From positions 1-45,908 of the forward strand of contig JAUCBJ010006593.1 in NCBI GenBank assembly GCA_032718475.1: 45,908 bases of DNA, written 5' to 3'. The notes under the pieces were generated by a model. The model saw nothing but the letters and a program-made list of their open reading frames with translations, was not told where the DNA came from and did no database searches. The position numbers were made by a program, and so were the translations under genes. This document shows positions 20,181-30,706 of this stretch, in pieces (the stretch's first letter is position 1; each line of letters opens with the position of its first letter). The stretch is from Nemertoderma westbladi (taxonomy: Eukaryota > Xenacoelomorpha > Nemertodermatida > Nemertodermatidae).

Positions 20181-20312
20181 CTTTATAGATAGATAGATAG
20201 ATTTATTTATACATTATGTAAAAACAATAACAAATACACCAAACAATGTACCGGTATAAAGGTATTGTCCAACATAACATATAGGATTACCCCTAAAGCT
20301 TTGCAGCTTATT
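20181..20312 (-). mobile_element. Short LINE/SINE 3'-end fragment with TAGA tail
   Basis: On the minus strand the fragment ends ...CATAATGTATAAATAAATC and then (TATC)n (20184-20203 on the plus strand). An AATAAA-like signal followed by a short tandem tail is typical of non-LTR element 3' ends. It sits between the truncated leader fragment and the linker block. Confidence 0.35.
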
Positions 20313-20629
20313 TATGCTTCTATATATAGGGACATTTACATTGTTAACTTTAGCTGCTGTCATATATTAATGAGGCCTACGTGCGTTGGTTATTATTGGT
20401 TAATTTAACCTGCATTTCAGACATTTCTGGTGTTATAATCTGCAAAAAATTATGAAATAGGTAGAACATAGGGTGCTAATTATGAACAACTAATGACTAA
20501 AATGACTAATGACTAAAAATAGTCTGAGAATAGGCGGAACGTATGAGGTAATGCGATTAAAAATATTATAACCATCGCCTAAAATTGTGTTACAGTATTT
20601 AAATTAATTTCAGTTCAATACGTTTTATT

Positions 20630-20860
20630 CTAGTATCCCAAAACAGATTTTCTTTTTTCGAAAGCGTAATATATATACAATCCTAGTTTTATAAGGTCAG
20701 TATCGTATGTCACTCCTATTAGTTCTGCAAACTTCTGAAAATTTGTGTTGGTGCAGTAATAATTACCGACGTATTTTAGGCGGAGATTAGTATATCCACT
20801 ACATTTCAAAAGAAAGTGTAGTTCATTTTCGTTGAAAGACTTCCACGAGATGAACACTCT
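20630..20860 (-). pseudogene. LINE ORF2 C-terminal tail, copy 3
   Basis: Same tail. Its flanking minisatellite is identical to copies 6 and 9. Confidence 0.75.
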
Positions 20861-21460
20861 CTCATGCCTCCCACGAGATGTAAACTCTCTCAGGTCTCCC
20901 CGAGATGTAAACTCTCTCAGGTCTCCCACGAGATGTACACTCTCTCAGGTCTCCCCGAGATGTAAACTCTCTCAGGTCTCCCCGAGATGTACACTCTCTC
21001 AGGTCTCCCACGAGATGTACACTCTCTCAGGTCTCCCCGAAATGTACACTCTCTCAGGTCTCCCACGAGATGAACACTCTCTTAGGTCTCCCCGAGATGT
21101 ACACTCTCTCAGGTCTCCCACGAGATGTACACTCTCTCATGCCTCAAACGAGATGTAAACTCTCTCAGGTCTCCCACGAGATGTACACTCTCTCAGGTCT
21201 CCCCGAGATGTACACTCTCTCAGGTCTCCCACGAGATGAACACTCTCTCAGGTCTCCCACGAGATGTACACTCTCTCAGGTCTCCCCGAAATGTACACTC
21301 TCTCAGGTCTCCCCGAGATGTACACTCTCTCAGGTCTCCCCGAGATGTACACTCTCTCAGGTATCCCACGAGATGTACACTCTCTCATGCCTCCCACGAG
21401 ATGTAAACTCTCTCAGGTCTCCCACGAGATGTACACTCTCTCAGGTCTCCCCGAGATGAA
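20861..21460. repeat. 27/28-bp minisatellite, copy 3 (~22 units)
   Basis: Marked by GCCTCAAACGAG and GGTATCCCACGAG variants, found again only in copies 6 and 9. Ends at GAGATGAAATTTTGACAATG, the junction with the 25-bp repeat module. Confidence 0.9.
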
Positions 21461-21497
21461 ATTTTGACAATGTTTTGTAAATTTTGTAATTAAAAAA

Positions 21498-21660
21498 AGC
21501 ACTAGCTAGTAGCTACCATTAAAAAACACTAGCTAGTAGCTACCATTAAAAAACACTAGCTAGTAGCTACCATTAAAAAACACTCGCTAGTCTACCATTA
21601 ATTAAAGAACACTAGCTACTGCAGTAGCAATAGCTACCATTAAAAAACCACTTGCTAGCT
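21498..21660. repeat. 25-bp CTAGCTAGTAGCTACC repeat block, copy 2
   Basis: Six units, one more than the first copy. Identical to the copies at 36813 and 41608. Confidence 0.8.
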
Positions 21661-22023
21661 ACCCTAAATGTTGTTGTGCTACGGGGTGTTGGGATATATA
21701 ACAGGAATGACCGGCGTCATAGGCTATCCAAATTACACTGTCTGGAAATTTTATCGAAATCTAAAATTAAATCCTAACATTTTAGAATTGTTTAAATTTT
21801 GAAAATTTTTGTAATTTTTCTTGCAGGGGAGAAAATAAAATTACTTAATTAACTAGTTCGGTATTCTAAAGATAATTTTGAGTTGTAAAAAATAGATTAT
21901 AGATTAGACTTATGAATTTCCCACTCCGTTTGCTTTGTAATTTATAAACTCCAGGTTAGCTAGGAAATTACTGGTTATATAGTTAAGAACACCTAGGATT
22001 TTGAGTGTATAGCTCTGTACTAG

Positions 22024-23777
22024 ATGATAGAGGATGTTTTTTAATCGCCGCAAGGCGAAAAAGGGCTTTAGCCCTTACTAACCACTACCAATTCCTCACC
22101 CAATACTAAAATCCGGGAATGTGATAGAAAGGGGGTATACTTGGGCGAGTTAGGGTATAAGGGGGCGCTTAGGGGGGAAGCCGACCATCCCAGTAGGAGG
22201 ATAGACCCCCTATTAACTTTCTAAATTTTGATTTCGAGCGAATCCGACCGACGGTTTTCGAGTTGGGCCCAATGGAACGTTTTAGAAATTTGAATTTCCC
22301 GCCAAACGCTACAGCCAAACTGGCAATAGATGGAGACTAGCGGCCAACGGGATCGCGTAGAGGGTATAGATGTTAGTCCAGCTCATTCTTTTTTTGGAAC
22401 GACTCGACCTATAGGGGCCGATCGGTAGCTGATCGAACACGATCTTTACGATCTTTGGCGAAATACGACCGGAAGGAGTGGGAATTTGGGAAAAGTTTGA
22501 AAGTAGAAAATGTTCCTCACCCCCGAATTATGCTAGACGGACCCGATAAAAATTTGAAAAAAATTAATTCTAGGGGGTCTACGGGGCCAACGAAGCTTTC
22601 CGATTGGACGATATTATTTTCGCCTATTACTACGGGAAGGAACGGTTTTAAGTTAAAACATGTACAAGAGATATGGTCGGCAAGCTCGAGCTCTATCCAA
22701 CGGAAGCGGTCCCGGAATCGTAAATTAAGAAGTTCTCGAGATATAGAGGAAAATTAACGAGTCGTTAAAAAATGCAGTAATTAGCAATTAGCGCTAATTA
22801 AGAGCGAATTAATTAATCGAATCTCAAAATTAACGGTGCCAATCGATGGGAAACAACGAGAGGAGCTCGCCAATTTTTTAAATTTTCGAAAAGACCCAGC
22901 GGAAGCCGAGATAAATGGATTTCCGTAAAATTGGGGTCCCGACCACCTAGTCGAATATCGGAGGCGAATCACCACCTTTGGGAAGTAGGCGAAAATATAC
23001 CGAAAAAGCAAAATGAGCGATATTGATTTAAAATTCGAAACTTTTTGGTCGATACGGGTTCGCTAGTGGACGATAAACACAATTTTAGTCAATTTATCCA
23101 AAAGGGTCATTTTTATGATCTTTGATCATGATCTTTGTGATCTTTGGCCTAAAGCATGGAATAAGAGTATTTTTATATTAAATTGTAATTCGTACATTAT
23201 AAGCAAAGTCTATGGGGACATTTTCAGACATACTTTAAAGTTTATCTTTGAAATTTAAATCATTTGTTCACCCAGCCATGCAATGGCTGGGTGAACCACC
23301 AAAATATTAAGCGATGAAATCCGCAAAGCCTTTAAATACGTTATAGGGTGGTGGGTGGGGCTAGTGGTTAGTGTTTATACATAGTTAGGTAATGATTGTA
23401 TATATAGCGAGTTGTTAAAAAAGGGAATGGGATATAATTTTATGTTACAAAAGACTATGAATTTAGATCTATAGAGTTGTTAAAAAAGGGAATGGGATAT
23501 AATTTTATGTTACAAAAGACTATGAATTTAGATCTATAGAGTTACGAATATACACTAACGCCACCTTTTAGCGTAGCGTAGGGGAGGAATACAATTAGTT
23601 GGAATCTATGTATGGGGAATATAGCGGAACAACTATGTACGAGATACTTCTTCGACTAATAGAACAATAACAAACTATAGCTCTTTAAACTAATTCTAGA
23701 ACTGCATTTACCTACTAAAAAAAACAATTAAATACTAATTAATGAAAAATAAATGATAAAAAAACTATCATCACTGG
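22024..23777 (+). mobile_element. Array unit 1 (type a)
   Basis: Starts ATGATAGAGGATG and ends AAACTATCATCACTGG. The 5' hairpin is TCGCC-GCAA-GGCGA (22045-22058), followed by AGGGC-TTTA-GCCCT (22062-22075). Perfect hairpin GTTCACCCAGCCAT-GCA-arm at 23266-23296. A ~66-bp segment beginning GTTGTTAAAAAAGGGAATGG is doubled at ~23410 and ~23476. The TTG-started plus-strand frame (22455-22757) is open back to a TAG at 22374 without any ATG. Confidence 0.7.
22045..22076 (+). ncRNA. Candidate structured RNA element: GNRA hairpin plus TTTA-loop hairpin
   Basis: Two adjacent hairpins ~20 bp inside each unit's start. Across the six units the first loop is GCAA, GAAA, GCAA, GCAA, GTAA, GCAA, always fitting GNRA. 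The outer pair of its stem is T-A in unit 1 and C-G in the other five, a compensatory change. The second hairpin (AGGGC-TTTA-GCCCT) does not vary. Whether it is transcribed is unknown. Confidence 0.4.
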
Positions 23778-25463
23778 ATGATAGAGGTTGTTTTTTTACC
23801 GCCGAAAGGCGGAAAAGGGCTTTAGCCCTCACTAACTACTATATACACCTCACCCAATACTAAAAATCCGGGAATGTGGAAGAAAGGGGGGTATTTGGGC
23901 GAGTTAGGGTATAAGGGGGCGTTTAGGGGGCAAGCCGACCATCCCAGTAGGTGGATAGACCCCCTATTAACTTTCTAAATTTTGATTTCGAGCGAATCCG
24001 ACCGACGGTTTTCGAGTTGGGCCCAATGGAACGTTTTAGAAATTTGAATTTCCCGCCAAACGCTACAGCCAAACTGGCTATAGATGGAGACTAGCGGCCA
24101 ACGGGATCGCGTAGGGGGTATAGATGTTAGTCCAGCTCATTCTTTTTTTGGAACGACTCGACCTATAGGGGCCGATCGGTAGCTGATCGAACACGATCTT
24201 TACGATCTTTGGCGAAATACGTCCGGAAGGAGTGGGAATTTGGGAAAAGTTTGAAAGTAGAAAATGTTCCTCACCCCCGAATTATGCTAGACGGACCCGA
24301 TAAAAATTTGAAAAAAATTAATTCTAGGGGGTCTACGGGGCCAACGAAGCTTTCCGATTGGACGATATTATTTTCGCCTATTACTACGGGAAGGAACGGT
24401 TTTAAGTTAAAACATGTACAAGAGATATGGTCGGGAAGCGCGAGCTCTATCCAACGGATAGCGGTCCCGGGATCGTAAATTAAGAAGTTCTCGAGATATA
24501 GAGGAAAATTAACGAGTCGTTAAAAAATGCAGTAATTAGCAATTAGCGCTAATTAAGAGCGAATTAATTAATCGATTCTCGAAATTAACGGTGCCAATCG
24601 ATGGGAAACAACGAGAGGAGCTCGCCAATTTTTTAAATTTTCGAAAAGACCCAGCGGAAGCCGAGATAAATGGATTTTCGTAAAATCGGGGTCCCGACCA
24701 CCAAGTCGAATATCAGCGTCGAATCGCCACCTTTGGGAAGTAGGCGAAAATATACCGAAAAAGCAAAACGAGCGATATTGATTTAAAATTCGAAACTTTT
24801 TGGTCGATACGGGTTCGCTAGTGGACGATATACACTATTTTAGTCAATTTATCCAAAAGGGTCATTTTTATGATCTTTGATCATGATCTTTATGATCTTT
24901 GGCCTAAAGCATGGAATAAGAGTATTTTTATATTAAATTGTAATTCGTACATTATAAGCAAAGTCTATGGGGACATTTTCAGACATACTTTAAAGTTTAT
25001 CTTTGAAATTTAAATCATTTGTTCACCCAGCCATGCAATGGCTGGGTGAACCACCAAAATATTAAGCGATGAAATCCGCAAAGCCTTTAAATACGTTATA
25101 GGGTGGTGGGTGGGGCTAGTGGTTAGTGTTTATACATAGTTAGGTAATGATTGTATATATAGCGAGTTGTTAAAAAAGGGAATGGGATATAATTTTATGT
25201 TACAAAAGACTATGAATTTAGATCTATAGAGTTACGAATATACACTAACGCCACCTTTTAGCGTAGCGTAGGGGAGGAATACAATTAGTTGGAATCTATG
25301 TATGGGGAATATAGCGGAACAACTATGTACGAGATACTTCTTCGACTAATAGAACAATAACTATAGCTCTTTAAACTAATTCTAGAACTGCATTTACCTA
25401 CTAAAAAAAACAATTAAATACTAATTAATGAAAAATAAATGATAAAAAAACTATCATCACTGG
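23778..25463 (+). mobile_element. Array unit 2 (type b head)
   Basis: The 5' hairpin loop is GAAA: CCGCC-GAAA-GGCGG. Perfect hairpin at 25021-25051. The 66-bp segment is single, and the 3' half is of the type found in a units, so this unit looks recombinant. A 2-nt TA insertion near 24458, in CGGATAGCGG, shifts the plus-strand frame to an early stop. Confidence 0.7.
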
Positions 25464-27214
25464 ATGATAGAGGATGTTTTTTAACCGCCGCAAGGCGGAA
25501 AAGGGCTTTAGCCCTCACTAACCACTACCACCTCCTCACCCCATACAACAATCCGGGAATTATATACAGAAAAGGGTATACTTGGGCGAGTTAGGGTATA
25601 AGGGGGCGCTTAGGGGGGAAGCCGACCATCCCAGTAGGTGGATAGACCCCCTATTAACTTTCTAAATTTTGATTTCGAGCGAATCCGACCGACGGTTTTC
25701 GAGTTGGGCCCAATGGAACGTTTTAGAAATTTGAATTTCCCGCCAAACGCTACAGCCAAACTGGCTATAGATGGAGACTAGCGGCCAACGGGATCGCGTA
25801 GGGGGTATAGATGTTAGTCCAGCTCATTCTTTTTTTGGAACGACTCGACCTATAGGGGCCGATCGGTAGCTGATCGAACACGATCTTTACGATCTTTGGC
25901 GAAATACGACCGGAAGGAGTGGGAATTTGAGAAAAGTTTGAAAGTAGAAAATGTTCCTCACCCCCGAATTATGCTAGACGGACCCGATAAAAATTTGAAA
26001 AAAATTAATTCTAGGGGGTCTACGGGGCCAACGAAGCTTTCCGATTGGACGATATTATTTTCGCCTATTACTACGGGAAGGAACGGTTTTAAGTTAAAAC
26101 ATGTACAAGAGATATGGTCGGGAGGCTCGAGCTCTATCCAACGGAAGCGGTCCCGGAATCGTAAATTAAGAAGTTCTCGAGATATAGAGGAAAATTAACG
26201 AGTCGTTAAAAAATGCAGTAATTAGCAATTAGCGCTAATTAAGAGCGAATTAATTAATCGAATCTCGAAATTAACGGTGCCAATCGATGGGAAACAACGA
26301 GAGGAGCTCGCCAATTTTTTAAATTTTCGAAAAGACCCAGCGGAAGCCGAGATAAATGGATTTTCGTAAAATCGGGGTCCCGACCACCAAGTCGAATATC
26401 GGCGTCGAATCGCCACCTTTGGGAAGTAGGCGAAAATATACCGAAAAAGCAAAACGAGCGATATTGATTTAAAATTCGAAACTTTTTGGTCGATACGGGT
26501 TCGCTAGTGGACGATATACACTATTTTAGTCAATTTATCCAAAAGGGTCATTTTTATGATCTTTGATCATGATCTTTATGATCTTTGGCCTAAAGCATGG
26601 AATAAGAGTATTTTTATATTAAATTGTAATTCGTACATTATAAGCAAAGTCTATGGGGACATTTTCAGACATACTTTAAAGTTTATCTTTGAAATTTAAA
26701 TCATTTGTTCACCCAGCCATGCAATGGCTGGGTGAACCACCAAAATATTAAGCGATGAAATCCGCAAAGCCTTTAAATACGTTATAGGGTGGTGGGTGGG
26801 GCTAGTGGTTAGTGTTTATACATAGTTAGGTAATGATTGTATATATAGCGAGTTGTTAAGAAAGGGAATGGGATATAATTTTATGTTACAAAAGACTATG
26901 AATTTAGATCTATAGAGTTGTTAAAAAAGGGAATGGGATATAATTTTATGTTACAAAAGACTATGAATTTAGATCTATAGAGTTACGAATATACACTAAC
27001 GCCACCTTTTAGCGTAGCGTAGGGGAGGAATACAATTAGTTGGAATCTATGTATGGGGAATATAGCGGAACAACTATGTACGAGATACTTCTTCGACTAA
27101 TAGAACAATAACTATAGCTCTTTAAACTAATTCTAGAACTGCATTTACCTACTAAAAAAAACAATTAAATACTAATTAATGAAAAATAAATGATAAAAAA
27201 ACTATCATCACTGG
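25464..27214 (+). mobile_element. Array unit 3 (type a)
   Basis: Loop GCAA on a CCGCC/GGCGG stem. Perfect hairpin 26707-26737. The 66-bp segment is doubled, as in units 1 and 5. Confidence 0.7.
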
Positions 27215-28944
27215 ATGACAGAGGTTGTTTTTTAACCGCCGCAAGGCGGAAAAGGGCTTTAGCCCTCACTAACTACTATATACACCTCACCCAATACTAA
27301 AAATCCGGGAATGTGGAAGAAAGGGGGGTATTTGGGCGAGTTAGGGTATAAGGGGGCGCTTAGGGGGCAAGCCGACCATCCCAGTAGGTGGATAGACCCC
27401 CTATTAACTTTCTAAATTTTGATTTCGAGCGAATCCGACCGACGGTTTTCGAGTTGGGCCCAATGGAACGTTTTAGAAATTTGAATTTCCCGCCAAACGC
27501 TACAGCCAAACTGGCTATAGATGGAGACTAGCGGCCAACGGGATCGCGTAGGGGGTATAGATGTTAGTCCAGCTCATTCTTTTTTTGGAACGACTCGACC
27601 TATAGGGGCCGATCGGTAGCTGATCGAACACGATCTTTACGATCTTTGGCGAAATACGTCCGGAAGGAGTGGGAATTTGGGAAAAGTTTGAAAGTAGAAA
27701 ATGTTCCTCACCCCCGAATTATGCTAGACGGACCCGATAAAAATTTGAAAAAAATTAATTCTAGGGGGTCTACGGGGCCAACGAAGCTTTCCGATTGGAC
27801 GATATTATTTTCGCCTATTACTACGGGAAGGAACGGTTTTAAGTTAAAACATGTACAAGAGATATGGTCGGGAAGCTCGAGCTCTATCCAACGGAAGCGG
27901 TCCCGGGATCGTAAATTAAGAAGTTCTCGAGATATAGAGGAAAATTAACGAGTCGTTAAAAAATGCAGTAATTAGCAATTAGCGCTAATTAAGAGTGAAT
28001 TAATTAATCGAATCTCGAAATTAACGGTGCCAATCGATGGGAAATAACGAGAGGAGCTCGCCAATTTTTTAAATTTTCGAAAAGACCCAGCGGAAGCCGA
28101 GATAAATGGATTTTCGTAAAATTGGGGTTCCGACCACCTAGTCGAATATCGGAGGCGAATCACCACCTTTGGGAAATAGGCAAAAATATACCGAAAAAGC
28201 AAAACGAGCGATATTGATTTAAAATTCGAAACTTTTTGGTCGACACGGGCTCGCTAGTGGATGATATACACTATTTTAGTCAATTTATCCAAAAGGGTCA
28301 TTTTTATGATCTTTGATCATGATCTTTATGATCTTTGGCCTAAAGCATGGAATAATAGTATTTTTATATTAAATTGTAATTCGTACATTATAAGCAAAGT
28401 CTATGGGGCCATTTTCAGACATACTTTAAAATTTATCTTTGAAATTTAAATCATTTGTTCACCCAGCCATGCAATGGCTGGGTGAACCACCAAAATATTA
28501 AGCAATGATATCCGCAAAGCCTTTAAATATATTATTAGGGTGGTGGGTGGGGCTAGTGGTGCTAGTGTTTATACATAGTTAGGTAATGATTGTATATATA
28601 GCGAGTTCTTAAAACAGGGAATGAATATAACTTTATGTTACATAAGACAGTAAATTTCGATATTCCGATTTACAAATACACACTATCGCCACCTTTTAGG
28701 GTAGGGGAGAATACAACTGGTTATAGCGGAATAACTATGTACGAGATACTTCTTCGACTTCTACATTAGAACAATTACAGTACTATAGCTCTTTAAACTA
28801 ATTCTAGAACTCCGTTTACCTACTAAAAAACAAATAAATATAATTAAATTTATAATAATAATAATAATAATAATAACAAGGTCTACTAAAATATACACAA
28901 GCTATACTGATCAAGAATAAATGATAAAAAAACGATATCACTGG
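27215..28944 (+). mobile_element. Array unit 4 (type b)
   Basis: Starts ATGACAGAGGTTG. Loop GCAA. Perfect hairpin 28457-28487. The distal third is diverged (CAGGGAATGAATATAAC, TTCGATATTCCG) and contains an (AAT)n tract at ~28852. The terminal inverted repeat is weakened (ACGATATCACTGG). Confidence 0.7.
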
Positions 28945-30706
28945 ATGATAGAGGATGTTTTTTAACCGCCGTAAGGCGGAAAAGGGCTTTAGCCCTCACT
29001 AACCACTACCACCTCCTCACCCAATGCTAAAAATCGGGGAACTATGATACGAAAGGGGTATACTTGGGCGAGTTAGGGTATAAGGGGGCGCTTAGGGGGG
29101 AAGCCGACCATCCCAGTAGGTGGATAGACCCCCTATTAACTTTCTAAATTTTGATTTCGAGCGAATCCGACCGACGGTTTTCGAGTTGGGCCCAATGGAA
29201 CGTTTTAGAAATTTGAATTTCCCGCCAAAGCTACGGCCGAGCTACAGCCAAACTGGCTATAGATGGAGACTAGCGGCCAACGGGATCGCGTAGGGGGTAT
29301 AGATGTTAGTCCAGCTCATTCTTTTTTTGGAACGACTCGACCTATAGGGGCCGATCGGTAGCTGATCGAACACGATCTTTACGATCTTTGGCGAAATACG
29401 ACCGGAAGGAGTGGGAATTTGAGAAAAGTTTGAAAGTAGAAAATGTTCCTCACCCCCGAATTATGCTAGACGGACCCGATAAAAATTTGAAAAAAATTAA
29501 TTCTAGGGGGTCTACGGGGCCAACGAAGCTTTCCGATTGGACGATATTATTTTCGCCTATTACTACGGGAAGGAACGGTTTTAAGTTAAAACATGTACAA
29601 GAGATATGGTCGGGAAGCTCGAGCTCTATCCAACGGAAGCGGTCCCGGGATCGTAAATTAAGAAGTTCTCGAGATATAGAGGAAAATTAACGAGTCGTTA
29701 AAAAATGCAGTAATTAGCAATTAGCGCTAATTAAGAGCGAATTAATTAATCGAATCTCGAAATTAACGGTGCCAATCGATGGGAAACAACGAGAGGAGCT
29801 CGCCAATTTTTTAAATTTTCGAAAAGACCCAGCGGAAGCCGAGATAAATGGATTTTCGTAAAATCGGGGTCCCGACCACCTAGTCGAATATCGGAGGCGA
29901 ATCACCACCTTTGGGAAGTAGGCGAAAATATACCGAAAAAGCAAAACGAGCGATATTGATTTAAAATTCGAAACTTTTTGGTCGATACGGGTTCGCTAGT
30001 GGACGATATACACTATTTTAGTCAATTTATCCAAAAGGGTCATTTTTATGATCTTTGATCATGATCTTTATGATCTTTGGCCTAAAGCATGGAATAAGAG
30101 TATTTTTATATTAAATTGTAATTCGTACATTATAAGCAAAGTCTATGGGGACATTTTCAGACATACTTTAAAGTTTATCTTTGAAATTTAAATCATTTGT
30201 TCACCCAGCCATGCAATGGCTGGGTGAACCACCAAAATATTAAGCGATGAAATCCGCAAAGCCTTTAAATACGTTATAGGGTGGTGGGTGGGGCTAGTGG
30301 TTAGTGTTTATACATAGTTAGGTAATGATTGTATATATAGCGAGTTGTTAAAAAAGGGAATGGGATATAATTTTATGTTACAAAAGACTATGAATTTAGA
30401 TCTATAGAGTTGTTAAAAAAGGGAATGGGATATAATTTTATGTTACAAAAGACTATGAATTTAGATCTATAGAGTTACGAATATACACTAACGCCACCTT
30501 TTAGCGTAGCGTAGGGGAGGAATACAATTAGTTGGAATCTATGTATGGGGAATATAGCGGAACAACTATGTACGAGATACTTCTTCGACTAATAGAACAA
30601 TAACTATAGCTCTTTAAACTAATTCTAGAACTGCATTTACCTACTAAAAAAAACAATTAAATACTAATTAATGAAAAATAAATGATAAAAAAACTCACAT
30701 CACTGG
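28945..30706 (+). mobile_element. Array unit 5 (type a)
   Basis: Loop GTAA on a CCGCC/GGCGG stem. Perfect hairpin 30199-30229. A local change near 29225 (AAAGCTACGGCCGAGCTACAG) adds ~11 bp. Ends AACTCACATCACTGG. Confidence 0.7.

Noticed and set aside
22024-22100. Hammerhead ribozyme (retrozyme-like) at unit starts
   Set aside because: CTGGATGATAG followed by a hairpin and GGAAAAG looks superficially similar, but the CUGAUGA core directly before stem II and the matching GAAAC are absent.
22455-22757. 100-codon plus-strand frame repeated in all six array units
   Set aside because: It starts at TTG, has no ATG back to the preceding in-frame stop at 22374, and one unit carries a frameshift. Conservation equals that of surrounding sequence, so there is no sign of coding selection.
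22781-23011. 76-codon minus-strand frame in array units
   Set aside because: Starts at TTG with no ATG and overlaps no other coding signal; its persistence follows from the near-identity of the units.
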